A stretch of 64,000 nt of DNA from Catellatospora citrea (GCF_003610235.1 NZ_RAPR01000001.1:7750001-7814000), one strand, 5' to 3'. Shown: positions 8,481 through 17,232, counted from the first letter of the stretch. Numbers and translations: made by a program. Notes: generated by a model from the sequence alone, not told the origin.

Positions 8481-8842
8481 CGGCCGCGCGGTGGCTGCCA
8501 CAGCTCGAAGCGGTTGTCCTCGACGTCGTACGCCCAGCCGAACCGCCCGAACTCGCCGTCCTCGACCTCCTCGGCGACCCTGACCCCGGCGGAGCGCAGT
8601 TGGGCGAGCATCGCGTCGAGGTCGTCGACCCGGAAGTTCATCATGTACGGCTGGTCGGGGTCGACGTAGTCGGCGTCCTTCTCCAGGACCGTCCAGGTCG
8701 TCGTGCCGCCCGCGTGCCAGCGGAAAGTGTGCCCACCCCATTCTCTGACATCGATGCCGAGGTGGGTGGCGTACCAGGCCCGCAGGACTTCGGCATCGCG
8801 GGCGCGGAGGAAGACACCGCCGACACCTGTTACTCGCTGCAT
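8477..8842 (-). CDS. VOC-family (glyoxalase/bleomycin-resistance fold) protein
   Basis: A 121-residue single VOC domain with two beta-alpha-beta-beta-beta units: VGGVFLRARDAEVLRAWYATHLGI first and NFRVDDLDAMLAQLRSAGV second, ending DVEDNRFELWQP, where the Glu is a usual metal ligand. The start is the ATG at MQRVTGV; the frame runs open far upstream but only as the complement of the aldehyde dehydrogenase gene. It is the first gene of a two-gene unit with the 2H phosphoesterase. The substrate is unknown. Confidence 0.8.
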   Translation of the reverse strand: MQRVTGVGGVFLRARDAEVLRAWYATHLGIDVREWGGHTFRWHAGGTTTWTVLEKDADYVDPDQPYMMNFRVDDLDAMLAQLRSAGVRVAEEVEDGEFGRFGWAYDVEDNRFELWQPPRGR

Positions 8843-8917
8843 TCGGACATTCTCACATGAAATGAAGCGCCGGGCCGGACCTTGGCGCACGCTGCGCGCG
8901 GGGGCATGATGCATGGC

Positions 8918-10450
8918 ATGCTTCGTTCGATGATCGACGGCGGGCCGGTTCCGGCCGGCGCCCGCGTGCTGGACAGCCGCAACCCCGCCGACCTGGACGA
9001 CGTCGTGGCGCAGGTGGTGCTCGCCGACCCGGCCACCATCACCGCGGCCGCCCGGTCCGCGCACGCCGCGCAGCGGGCTTGGGCCGACGTGCCCGCGCCG
9101 GTCCGCGGCCAGGTCGTCGCGAACATCGGCGCGCTGGTCGAGGCCAACGCCGAGGCACTGGCGCGGCTGGTCACCCGCGAGATCGGCAAGCCGCTTGCCG
9201 AATCGCGCGGCGAGGTGCAGGAGATCGTCGACACCTGCCGGTTCTTCCTCGGCGAGGGCCGCCGCCTCTACGGCCAGACCGTGCCGTCGGAGATGCCGGA
9301 CAAGCAGCTGTTCACCTTCCGTGAACCGGTCGGCACCGCGATGATCATCACGGCGGGCAACTTCCCGGTCGCCGTGCCGTCCTGGTACCTGGTCCCCGCG
9401 CTGCTGTGCGGCAACACGGTGGTGTGGAAGCCCGCCCTGTACGCCGCGGCCGCCGCCGACGCCCTCTACCAGCTGTTCGTCCGGGCCGGGCTGCCCGCCG
9501 GAGTGCTGAACCTGGTGCACGCCGACGGCGCGGAGACCTTCACCGGCCTGTCCCACGCCCTGGACGAGGGACTGGTGCAGAAGGTCGGCTTCACCGGCTC
9601 GACCGAGGTCGGCCGGGCGATCGGCGAGCTGTGCGGCCGCCACCTGCAGAACCCGTGCCTGGAACTGGGCGGCAAGAACCCGATGGTGGTCACCGAGGAC
9701 GCCGACCTCGATCTGGCGGTCGAGGGCGCGCTGTTCGCCGGGTTCGGCACCGCCGGCCAGCGGTGCACGTCGCTGGGCACCGCCATCGTGCACGAGTCGG
9801 TGCACGCCGAGTTCCTGCGCCGCTTCGCGGCGGCGACGGCCGCCGCCGCGGTCGGCGACCCGACCCGCGACGTCCTGTACGGACCGCTGCTCGACGAGCG
9901 CTTCGCCGCCTCGTACGAGAAGTATCTGGGTTGGATCACCGGCGGGCAGCGCGTGTACGGGGCGACCGGCCGGATCACCGCGGACAACCCCCGCGCCGGT
10001 TTCGTCGGCGACCCGGCGACCGGCCTGTTCTACCACCCGGTGATCGTCGACGGGGTGCGTCCCGGCGACGACTTCTTCGACCACGAGACGTTCGGCCCGC
10101 TCGTCGGCGTGACGAGCTACGGCTCCCTCGACGAGGCGATCGAACTGGCCAACGCCCCCGGATACGGGCTGTCCAGCGCGATCTACACGACGGACCCGAA
10201 GAAGGCGTTCGCGTTCCGGCGCGGCGTCGGCGCGGGCATGGTCAGCGTGAACAACTCGACGTCGGGCGCGGAGGCGCACCTGCCCTTCGGCGGCAACGGC
10301 CGCTCCGGCAACGGCAGCCGCCAGTCCGGCATGTGGGTGCTCGACCAGTTCACCCGCTGGCAGGCCCTGAACTGGGACTACTCCGGCCGCCTCCAGAAGG
10401 CACAGCTGGAGGTCGCCGTCGTCCCGGCCGACCTGGACTTCCGGCTGTAG
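8918..10450 (+). CDS. Aldehyde dehydrogenase family protein
   Basis: A 510-residue NAD(P)-dependent aldehyde dehydrogenase of full length. The general-base Glu is in CLELGGKNPMV, the nucleophile Cys in TAGQRCTSLG, the NAD-site strand in VGFTGSTEVG and the anchor motif in HETFGPLVGV. The Asn of AGNFPVAVPSW is the oxyanion residue. Several in-frame ATGs (8906, 8909, 8918) compete; the last gives MLRSMIDGG. The aldehyde substrate cannot be told; it stands alone, with a hairpin after it. Confidence 0.85.
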   Translation: MLRSMIDGGPVPAGARVLDSRNPADLDDVVAQVVLADPATITAAARSAHAAQRAWADVPAPVRGQVVANIGALVEANAEALARLVTREIGKPLAESRGEVQEIVDTCRFFLGEGRRLYGQTVPSEMPDKQLFTFREPVGTAMIITAGNFPVAVPSWYLVPALLCGNTVVWKPALYAAAAADALYQLFVRAGLPAGVLNLVHADGAETFTGLSHALDEGLVQKVGFTGSTEVGRAIGELCGRHLQNPCLELGGKNPMVVTEDADLDLAVEGALFAGFGTAGQRCTSLGTAIVHESVHAEFLRRFAAATAAAAVGDPTRDVLYGPLLDERFAASYEKYLGWITGGQRVYGATGRITADNPRAGFVGDPATGLFYHPVIVDGVRPGDDFFDHETFGPLVGVTSYGSLDEAIELANAPGYGLSSAIYTTDPKKAFAFRRGVGAGMVSVNNSTSGAEAHLPFGGNGRSGNGSRQSGMWVLDQFTRWQALNWDYSGRLQKAQLEVAVVPADLDFRL

Positions 10451-10483
10451 CCCCGGTGGCGGTGGTGGCGGCGGCGCGGCGTG

Positions 10484-10548
10484 AAGATCGCTGTTTCGTG
10501 TCACATCCTCGGGTCCCACCGCAGATCATGACCGGAAACGGCGATCTT
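10484..10548. repeat. Hairpin element, arms AAGATCGC / GCGATCTT
   Basis: Inverted repeat with 19-base arms (10484-10502 and 10530-10548, 16 of 19 paired) and a 27-base loop, placed 34 bases after the aldehyde dehydrogenase stop. The outer eight bases of each arm match perfectly. It may act as a terminator; the form also suits a dispersed intergenic element. Nothing else is seen between 10451 and 10714. Confidence 0.55.
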
Positions 10549-10714
10549 GTGTGGCGACGCGGGCGCTGGGTACGGTCACGGCTCGCTGTGCTGCGCTGCG
10601 GTGACCGGTACGTCCGTGTTATCCGGGGGCCTGCTCGCTGATCGGCTTTCGCCGCACCAAGGCGATGATGTCGCAGCTGCATCAGGGCATCGGCTACTTC
10701 GTACTGTAGCCGGC

Positions 10715-11575
10715 ATGACGGTGAACCCGTATCCGCCACCGACGCCCGAGACGCTGCACTGGCTGCACCACGCGCTCGGTGCGCCGATCGCTGCGGTGAC
10801 CCCGCTCGTGGGCGGTATCGCGCACGCCATCAGCGCCGTCGACACCGCCGACGGGCGGCGGTATGCGCTGCGCCGCTGGTGCCGGCCGGGTTGGCAGGCC
10901 GAGGATCCGTGGTTCACCCCGGCGAACGAGGTCGCCGCCCTCACCGCGCTGTCCGGCACCGGCCTGCCGGTGCCCGAGGTCGTGGCGGTGGACCCGATGG
11001 GCGCGCAGACCGACTTCCCGGCCCTGCTGATGACCTGGCTGCCCGGCACCATGCTGCCCAGCGCCACCCACCGCGCGGCCGCCGAACCGCCGCCGTCGAC
11101 GGACATGCTGCGTCAGCTCGTCGACGCGGCACATGCCGTGCACGCCGTCGACGGCACGGGCGTCGCCCCGTGGGAGCCGTACGTCGTGCTCGCCGACGCC
11201 CGCCCGCCTGCCGCCAGCACCCGCCCCGAGCTGTGGGAACGGGCGTTCACGGCCGGCGCGGCCGTCGGGCCGCCGGCGCGGTCCACTCTGCTCCACCGCG
11301 ACTACCACCCCGGTAACACGCTGTGGCGCGACGGCCGCCTCACCGGCATCGTCGACTGGACCAACGCCTCCCGCGGCACACCCGGTTACGACTTCGGCTA
11401 CCTGCGCGTCAACCTGCTCATCGCGCACGGCCAGGTGACCGCCGAGGCCCTGCTGCCACTGCTCGACGACCACGACCCGTCCGCCGACCTGCTCGCCTTC
11501 CTCGACATGGAATGGGAGGGCCCGCACGCCGCCCCCCTCCCCGTCATGGAGTCCTACCTGCAACGCCTCCTGTGA
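10715..11575 (+). CDS. Aminoglycoside phosphotransferase-fold kinase
   Basis: A 286-residue APH/choline-kinase-fold protein. The catalytic loop LLHRDYHPGNTL has the Asp base and the metal-binding Asn, and the DFG-like metal motif is IVDWTNASRG. The N-terminal lobe has YALRRWC for the ATP-contacting basic residue, and the hinge reads LLMTWLPGTML. Such genes phosphorylate small hydroxylated metabolites; antibiotic resistance should not be assumed. The start is the ATG after CTGTAGCCGGC. A copy of the GAAGGTGCCCTTC repeat begins right after the stop. Confidence 0.8.
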   Translation: MTVNPYPPPTPETLHWLHHALGAPIAAVTPLVGGIAHAISAVDTADGRRYALRRWCRPGWQAEDPWFTPANEVAALTALSGTGLPVPEVVAVDPMGAQTDFPALLMTWLPGTMLPSATHRAAAEPPPSTDMLRQLVDAAHAVHAVDGTGVAPWEPYVVLADARPPAASTRPELWERAFTAGAAVGPPARSTLLHRDYHPGNTLWRDGRLTGIVDWTNASRGTPGYDFGYLRVNLLIAHGQVTAEALLPLLDDHDPSADLLAFLDMEWEGPHAAPLPVMESYLQRLL

Positions 11576-11576
11576 G

Positions 11577-11592
11577 AGGAAGGGCACCTTCC
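11577..11592. repeat. Partial copy of dispersed GAAGGTGCCCTTC hairpin
   Basis: AGGAAGGGCACCTTCC, two bases after the kinase stop. It is the core of the element at 511-560 without its loop and second arm. It can still fold as a short GAAGG/CCTTC hairpin and may act as a terminator between the convergent kinase and FkbM genes. Confidence 0.6.
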
Positions 11593-11662
11593 CCCCGGGC
11601 GGTCCGTGTAGAGGTCGTACCACCGGGATCTCGGTCCTGGCGTTCCACCCGCGACGAGGTGA

Positions 11663-13201
11663 TCATTGGTGCGCTTGCAGTTGGCGTGCACGATCGGGCG
11701 TACAGGCGGCTAGCGCCTCCCGCCGTTCCAGCAGTGCGTCCCAGAACGCCCCGGTGGGCTTCTCAGGAGCGAACAGCCACATCAGGTCTTTGTACGACCG
11801 GTCGCCGACGATGCGTACGGACTCCCGGAACGGCGTCTCGTCGGTGACGTGGTACCACCGGTATCCCAGCGGAGCGAGCACGCGCTCCAGGTCGGGTTCG
11901 ACCCGGCCGGCCAACACTTCGCACAGGACCCACGGCCGGTGCTTCGTGATCGTCTCGGTCGCGCCGGCGAGCACGCTCGGCTCGCTCGTCTCGGTGTCGA
12001 CCTTGATCACCGCGGGCACCGCGCCGGTGCGGCGCGCATGGGAATCGAGGGTGTCCACCGGAACCTCGATCTGGCGCGAGGACACCCGGAAACCCGCGTT
12101 GAGAGAGTTGGAGCTGTCCGATTGATCGGACAGGTACAGTGTGGCGCTTCCGGTCTCCGCTCCGAGGGCGATGGCCTCCGTGGTGTAGCCGAGCTTGTTG
12201 GTGTCGCTGAACCGCCGGGCCACGTCGACCAGGAGCGGGTAGGGTTCGAACGCGAAGACCGGGCGGTCGGTCATGGCGCTGGCCAGCGCCGCGTAGATGC
12301 CGATGTTGGCGCCGACGTCGTAGACGGCGCCCGGTCCGGCGACATCGGTCGCGGCGAGGAAACAGGCCAGCGACGACGGTTCGTAGCCCGCCAAGCCGTC
12401 GGCGGCAAGGTATCGCGGCACGATCAGCTTGGCCGGCGCCGTGATCGTGATCAACGGCGGGCGGTCGGCTGCGGCCCCGGACGAGGGCAGCGCGATCGGG
12501 ACGGTGATGGAGCCCTTCCTCGGAGCGATCTCGCGGCCGATCGAGCCCGAGCGACGGCCACGCCAGATCCGGGCCAGGTCACGCGGCACCGTGACAACGC
12601 CGCGGAGCGGAGAACGCCTCCCCGCGCTGAGCACCTGCCCGGCCTGGTAGGCGGTTGAGGACCGGATCCTGCTGATCTCGGACTTGGTGTTGGTGATCTC
12701 CAGGCGTGCGCGGTTGAGCTGGCTGTTCAGCGCCGCTACCCGGTGCTTCAGCTGCGCGATGCCGAACTCGGCGACTGCATACAGGTTGCCCGGGGTGAGG
12801 TCCGTCGAGGGTTCCACACGTGTCAACACGAGCGCGGTCTCGATCCCGCTCACCGCGTCGAACTCAGCCCGGACGACCTGCACGATCCGGCAACTCAGCT
12901 CCTGAAGCAAGTCCACGAGCCAGTGGCCGGGCAGATCCTCGGCGTTCCAGCCGAGCAACAGGATGGCCCACCCCCCGGGCGGGAGCCGCCGCAGCAATCC
13001 CTCCACGTCGGTGCGGCCGCCATGCGTGTGGGTATTCGGGCTCGCCAAGACCATCAGGGCCGTTGCGGCACCGACGTCGGCGATCGTTGCCCGGTCACAC
13101 CGTCGAAGGTCCACGCCGTTCGGGAGTGCGATGTCGAGGCCCACGCCGGTGGTGTCGAGTACCTCGGCGACACCCAGAAGATCGACCTGAAGCTGATGCA
13201 T
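11663..13201 (-). CDS. FkbM-family methyltransferase with extra N-terminal domain
   Basis: A 512-residue protein. The C-terminal half is an FkbM SAM-dependent methyltransferase: VYDVGANIGIYAALAS (SAM loop), PVFAFEPYP, and VIKVDTETSEPSVLAGA in the place of the family's IKIDVEG motif. The first 135 residues form a Rossmann-like domain (MVLASPNTH, WAILLLGWNAEDLPGHWLVDLL) that resembles a degenerate methyltransferase. A helical, coiled-coil-like stretch (about 145-190) links the two. FkbM enzymes methylate sugar hydroxyls on glycans or natural products. It stands alone, bracketed by two copies of the GAAGGTGCCCTTC repeat. Confidence 0.75.
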   Translation of the reverse strand: MHQLQVDLLGVAEVLDTTGVGLDIALPNGVDLRRCDRATIADVGAATALMVLASPNTHTHGGRTDVEGLLRRLPPGGWAILLLGWNAEDLPGHWLVDLLQELSCRIVQVVRAEFDAVSGIETALVLTRVEPSTDLTPGNLYAVAEFGIAQLKHRVAALNSQLNRARLEITNTKSEISRIRSSTAYQAGQVLSAGRRSPLRGVVTVPRDLARIWRGRRSGSIGREIAPRKGSITVPIALPSSGAAADRPPLITITAPAKLIVPRYLAADGLAGYEPSSLACFLAATDVAGPGAVYDVGANIGIYAALASAMTDRPVFAFEPYPLLVDVARRFSDTNKLGYTTEAIALGAETGSATLYLSDQSDSSNSLNAGFRVSSRQIEVPVDTLDSHARRTGAVPAVIKVDTETSEPSVLAGATETITKHRPWVLCEVLAGRVEPDLERVLAPLGYRWYHVTDETPFRESVRIVGDRSYKDLMWLFAPEKPTGAFWDALLERREALAACTPDRARQLQAHQ

Positions 13202-13330
13202 GAGCTGTGTGTTTCTCTGAGATCTACCACGGGTAACGCGCCGTCCGAGGAGCTCCTGCTGTTACGACGGTAGCAGCAGCTGAAGGGCCAGGTATTCCGA
13301 TCCCCGTGAGGTCGGCCGGCAAAGCGACGT

Positions 13331-13356
13331 GTCCGTCGAGGGTTCCCTTTACGGAC
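13331..13356. other. Small imperfect hairpin
   Basis: GTCCGT (13331-13336) pairs with ACGGAC (13351-13356), and inside it AGGG pairs with CCCT across a TT loop. It lies between the end of the S41 protease gene and the start of the FkbM gene. It could be a terminator for the protease or part of the FkbM leader. Confidence 0.4.
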
Positions 13357-13372
13357 AGCGGAGCGAGGCGTC

Positions 13373-13399
13373 TATGTGTTGTAGAAGGTGCCCTTCCTT
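13373..13399. repeat. Half copy of dispersed GAAGGTGCCCTTC element
   Basis: These 27 bases are identical to the reverse complement of 511-537, so one arm plus most of the loop of the first copy is kept and the other arm is missing. It lies 12 bases past the end of the S41 protease gene, where a terminator would be expected. Confidence 0.75.
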
Positions 13400-13411
13400 T
13401 CACCGCAGCCT

Positions 13412-14368
13412 TCAGAGCTGGGCACCTGCGTCGAGCGCGGCGCGGGCTTCGGCTGCGGAGGGTCCGCCCTGGGTGCAGACCTGTTCGAGCGCGGCCCGGT
13501 ATGCCGTCGGCAGGGCCTGCTCGGCCGTGACCACCAAGTCCGGCGTCACGCCGACGCTCTCCCAGTTCGTGCCGGAGACCGGGTTGACCGCGCGGGCGAC
13601 CGAGATCGTCGCCTCCAGGTGCGGGTGCAGGCGGAAGCCCTCGCGCGGGTGCGCGCCGCCGCGGGTCTGCTCACCGACGACGGTGCCGCGGCCGGTCTGC
13701 TGTACGTCGTACGCGAGCGCCTCGCCCCCGGAGAAGGTCTTCCCGCTGGTCAGCACGTACAGCGGCCGGTCGCGGCCGTACCGGCGGCCGGGCACGTGGG
13801 CGTGGGTCCACGACTGTCGCACCTGGTCGGTGGCGCGCTCGTACATCCCGGTCAGCTGCACCGGCTCGTGGTCCCACAGGTAGCTCATGAACAGCCCGAC
13901 CGCGGACGGCTCGCCGCCCAGGCAGCCGCGCAGGTCGACGATCAGCGCCCGCACCGGTGCGAGCAGCGTGAACGCCGCGGCGTACACGTCGCCGACGAGC
14001 ACGGCGGGGAACAGCACCGGCGTGATCTCCAGCAGGCCGACGTCGCCGGGCAGGCGGCGCGCTGCGGCGACTCCGCCGCAGGTGCGCTCGGCCCACTGCG
14101 CCATCGCCGCGTACTCGGCCGCGTCGTCGCCGGGGACCTGCTCCGGCTGTGGTTCGGCGTGGTGCAGCAGCCGCAGGTGCTTGTCGCCGTTGACGGACTG
14201 CAGGTCGTCGGTGACCGCCGCGGCGAGCGCGGCGAGGTCGGTGGGGTAGCCGTCGCGGCGGGCGGCCAGCCGCGCGGAGATCTCGGCGGCCGCGTCGGGG
14301 AACACGTAGCGCTCCTCGACCAGGGTCCGCAGCCGGTCGACGATGGCGGTCACCTCAGGGGTCTGCAT
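13412..14368 (-). CDS. S41-family peptidase (IRBP/TSP-like)
   Basis: A 318-residue protein of the C-terminal-processing protease clan. The N-terminal three-helix part (EVTAIVDRLRTLVEERYVFPD) matches the interphotoreceptor-retinoid-binding-protein type. The core has IVDLRGCLGGEPSAV and the nucleophile Ser in LTSGKTFSGGEALAY. No PDZ domain or signal peptide is visible, so it is probably cytoplasmic. It is divergent from an ArsR-like gene 57 bases away across a long palindrome, and is probably that regulator's target. Confidence 0.8.
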   Translation of the reverse strand: MQTPEVTAIVDRLRTLVEERYVFPDAAAEISARLAARRDGYPTDLAALAAAVTDDLQSVNGDKHLRLLHHAEPQPEQVPGDDAAEYAAMAQWAERTCGGVAAARRLPGDVGLLEITPVLFPAVLVGDVYAAAFTLLAPVRALIVDLRGCLGGEPSAVGLFMSYLWDHEPVQLTGMYERATDQVRQSWTHAHVPGRRYGRDRPLYVLTSGKTFSGGEALAYDVQQTGRGTVVGEQTRGGAHPREGFRLHPHLEATISVARAVNPVSGTNWESVGVTPDLVVTAEQALPTAYRAALEQVCTQGGPSAAEARAALDAGAQL

Positions 14369-14389
14369 GGCGTCCAGGGAAGCACGCCG

Positions 14390-14420
14390 CTTGACAAAGC
14401 GTCAAGAGTTCTTGACGCTT
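14390..14420. promoter_or_regulatory. Shared operator between S41 peptidase and ArsR-like gene
   Basis: A palindrome with 11-base arms around GT (14397-14407 and 14410-14420; core GCGTCAAGA/TCTTGACGC). A second, overlapping inverted repeat is CTTGAC (14390-14395) with GTCAAG (14401-14406). Start codons lie at 14368 (minus strand) and 14426 (plus strand), so a repressor bound here would cover both promoters. The embedded TTGACA/TTGACG boxes may be -35 elements. Confidence 0.75.
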
Positions 14421-14425
14421 GACTC

Positions 14426-14992
14426 ATGACACCGCGCGACACAGGCCCCGCAGACCGGGCGACGCCACCGCCGGACCCGGCCGAGCACGAGACGGTCATG
14501 CAGGTGAACGCCGCGGAGCACTACAAGGCCCTGGCCCACCCGATGCGGCACCGCCTGCTGTTCGCCCTCGAACGTCCCGCGACCGTGAGCCGGCTCGCGG
14601 CGGTGCTGCGTACCAACAAGGGCAATGTGGCGCACCACCTGAAGGTGCTCGTGGACGCCGGGTTGGTGCGGCCCGCCGGCACCCGCACCGTGCGCGGCGG
14701 CACCGAGCAGTACTACGCCCGCCCCGCCCGCGCGCTGCACTACACCGGCCCCGGCGCCGCGGAGAACACGGCGGTCGCGTTCCAGGCGCTCGGCGCGGAG
14801 ATCGCCGCGGCCGCGCCCGACCCGTTCCTGGTGCTGCGCCAACTGCGACTGACCGCCGACCAGGTACGCGATCTCACCGCGACCCTGACCACCCTGGCCG
14901 AGGACACTCCTGACGCCGGAGACGACGGCACACGGTACGGCCTGCTGCTCGGCCTCTACCGACCGCACGATCCGGACGGTCCATCTGATTGA
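14426..14992 (+). CDS. ArsR-like winged-helix regulator
   Basis: A 188-residue regulator. Residues about 35-90 form the HTH: YKALAHPMRHRLLFAL, then LAAVLRTNKGNVAHHLKVLVDAGLV with the recognition helix, then a wing with RGGTEQYYARPAR. The C-terminal 100 residues are helical and could bind a ligand or form a dimer. Pairing of such regulators with S41 peptidases or transporters across a shared operator suggests autoregulation through the palindrome six bases upstream of the ATG. No ribosome site is seen, so the message may be leaderless. Confidence 0.8.
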   Translation: MTPRDTGPADRATPPPDPAEHETVMQVNAAEHYKALAHPMRHRLLFALERPATVSRLAAVLRTNKGNVAHHLKVLVDAGLVRPAGTRTVRGGTEQYYARPARALHYTGPGAAENTAVAFQALGAEIAAAAPDPFLVLRQLRLTADQVRDLTATLTTLAEDTPDAGDDGTRYGLLLGLYRPHDPDGPSD

Positions 14993-15072
14993 TCGACGAT
15001 CTCTTCATCAGCGTTTTCTCAGCTTGGCGCAGTTGAGGTGGGCAGAACGCGTAAGGAGAGGTGGTCGTCTAC

Positions 15073-17232
15073 ATGAGCGCACAATGGCGTGAGCGGTTGC
15101 GGACGGACGTGCCCGCGTCCCTGGTCGTGGTGCTGGTGGCCCTGCCGCTGTCGCTGGGCATCGCGGTGGCGTCGGGCGCCCCGGTCATAGCGGGGCTGGT
15201 CAGCGCGGTGATCGGCGGCATCGTCGCCGGCGCGCTGGGCGGGTCGGTGGTGCAGGTCAGCGGCCCGGCGGCCGGGCTGACGCTGATCGTGGCGCAGACC
15301 GTGGCCACCTTCGGCTGGCGCGGGGCGTGCGCGGTCACCGTCGCGGCAGGTGTGCTGCAGCTGGGGCTGGGCGCGTCCCGGGTGGCGCGGGCCGCGTTGG
15401 CCGTGTCGCCCGCGGTCGTGCACGGCATGCTCGCCGGGGTCGGCGTCGTGATCGTCCTGTCCCAGCTGCACGTGCTGCTGGGCGACGCCCCGCAGGCATC
15501 CGCGCTGGCGAACCTGCGCGCCCTGCCGTCGGAGCTGCTGCACAACCACACCCCGGCGGTGTTCGTCGGCGTGCTCACCCTGGCCGTGCTGTGGGGCTGG
15601 CGGGCGGTGCCGAGCCTGGCCGGGATCGTGCCCGCGCCGCTGGCGGCGATCGTGGTCGGCACCGCCGTCGCGGTCGTGACCGGCTGGGACCTGCAGCGGG
15701 TCGACATCCCCGACGACATCCTCGCCTTCGACATGGGCCCGATCTGGCCCGACGCCTCCCCGTCGGTGTTCCTCGCCGCGGTCGGCGCGGTGGCGCTGGT
15801 CGCCAGCGTCGAGTCGCTGCTGTGCGCGGTCGCGGTGGACCGCATGCACGACGGCCCGCGGGTCAACCTGGACCGCGAGCTGGCCGGGCAGGGCGCGGCG
15901 AACATCGTCGCCGGGGCGCTGGGCGGGCTGCCGGTGGCCGGGGTGATCGTGCGCTCGACGACCAACGTGAACGCCGGCGGCCGGTCCCGGCTGTCCACGG
16001 TGCTGCACGGGGTGTGGATCCTGGTGCTGGTCCTCGTGGCCGCGCCGGTGATCGAGCTGATCCCGCTGCCCGCGCTGGCGGCGCTGCTGGTCTACACCGG
16101 GGTGCAGATGGTCAACCTGACCCACGCCCAGCAGGTGCACCAGCACCGCGAGATGCCGGTGTACGTGCTGACGATGGTCGCCGTGGTGGTGCTCGGCCTG
16201 TTCGAGGGCGTGCTCGTCGGCATGGGGTGCGCCCTGCTGCTGTCGATCTGGCGGCTCACCCACGCCACCGTGCGGGCCTACCAGGACGAGAACGGCTGGC
16301 ACGTCGCCATCGAGGGCTCGCTGACCTTCCTCGCGGCGCCGCAGCTGACCCGGACGCTGGCCCAGGTGCCCGCGGGCGTCGCGGTCGGCGTCGAGCTCAA
16401 CGCCGACTTCATGGACCACGCCGCGGTGACCGCGCTGCACGACTGGCGCACCGCGCACGAGCGCGGCGGCGGCAGCGTCGAGGTGCACGAGCTGCACCAT
16501 CACTGGTACGCCGACGCGATCACCGGCCGGCGTTCGCCGGCCCGGAAGATGCACCCGACCGCCTGGCTGCTGCCGCGCGTGCACCGCGCGGTGCCGCACG
16601 GGGCCCGCGAGCGCCTGGCCCGCGGCGCGCGGCTGTTCCACCGGCACGGCGCGCGCCGGGTCGGCCCGCTGCTGGCCGAGCTGGCGCGCACCGGTCAGCA
16701 GCCGACGCAGCTGTTCATCACCTGCGCCGACTCGCGCATCGTGCCCAGCATGATCACGTCGACCGGCCCGGGGGATCTGTTCACGGTGCGCAATGTCGGC
16801 AACCTGGTGCCCCGGCACGGCGACGGCGAGCACGACGGCAGCGTGCCCGCCGCGATGGACTTCGCGCTGCACGTGCTGCAGGTGCGCACCATCACGGTGT
16901 GCGGGCACTCCGGCTGCGGCGCGCTGGCCGCGCTGCTGCGCCCGGGCACCCTCCCGGCGCGGATGCCGGACCTGCTCCGCTGGCTGCGCCACGCCGAGCC
17001 CAGCCTGCACCGGGTGAGCCAGGGGGCCGTCGGCGACGGCGACCACCTGACCCAGCTCTGCCAGCAGAACGTGGTCCAGCAGCTGGAGAACCTGATGTCC
17101 TACCCGGCGGTGGCCGAACGCGTCCACGACGGACGCCTGGAACTGGTCGGCATGTACTTCGACATCGCCACCAGCCGCATCCACCTGCTGGACCCGACGC
17201 ACACCCGGTTCACACCCGTCTCCAGCCACTGA
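15073..17232 (+). CDS. SulP anion transporter fused to beta-carbonic anhydrase
   Basis: A 719-residue fusion. Residues 1-400 are a SulP/SLC26 transporter core with many membrane helices (VQVSGPAAGLTLIV; LPLSLGIAVASGAP). Residues about 405-460 are a short STAS domain (VGVELNADFMDHAAVTALHDW). From about 500 on is a beta-carbonic anhydrase with zinc ligands in ITCADSRIVPS (Cys, Asp-Arg pair) and VCGHSGCGAL (His, Cys). It probably couples bicarbonate transport to hydration of CO2 at the membrane. The layout matches M. tuberculosis Rv3273. ATG 15073 was preferred to GTG 15061, which sits too close to AAGGAG. Confidence 0.9.
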   Translation: MSAQWRERLRTDVPASLVVVLVALPLSLGIAVASGAPVIAGLVSAVIGGIVAGALGGSVVQVSGPAAGLTLIVAQTVATFGWRGACAVTVAAGVLQLGLGASRVARAALAVSPAVVHGMLAGVGVVIVLSQLHVLLGDAPQASALANLRALPSELLHNHTPAVFVGVLTLAVLWGWRAVPSLAGIVPAPLAAIVVGTAVAVVTGWDLQRVDIPDDILAFDMGPIWPDASPSVFLAAVGAVALVASVESLLCAVAVDRMHDGPRVNLDRELAGQGAANIVAGALGGLPVAGVIVRSTTNVNAGGRSRLSTVLHGVWILVLVLVAAPVIELIPLPALAALLVYTGVQMVNLTHAQQVHQHREMPVYVLTMVAVVVLGLFEGVLVGMGCALLLSIWRLTHATVRAYQDENGWHVAIEGSLTFLAAPQLTRTLAQVPAGVAVGVELNADFMDHAAVTALHDWRTAHERGGGSVEVHELHHHWYADAITGRRSPARKMHPTAWLLPRVHRAVPHGARERLARGARLFHRHGARRVGPLLAELARTGQQPTQLFITCADSRIVPSMITSTGPGDLFTVRNVGNLVPRHGDGEHDGSVPAAMDFALHVLQVRTITVCGHSGCGALAALLRPGTLPARMPDLLRWLRHAEPSLHRVSQGAVGDGDHLTQLCQQNVVQQLENLMSYPAVAERVHDGRLELVGMYFDIATSRIHLLDPTHTRFTPVSSH

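Noticed and set aside
8843..10519. N-terminal extension of the VOC gene to 680 residues
   Set aside because: The extension is only the complement of the aldehyde dehydrogenase; the VOC domain begins naturally at the ATG at 8842.
10715..11575. Aminoglycoside-resistance gene
   Set aside because: The fold is right, but the family covers many small-molecule kinases and no resistance-specific residues can be named.
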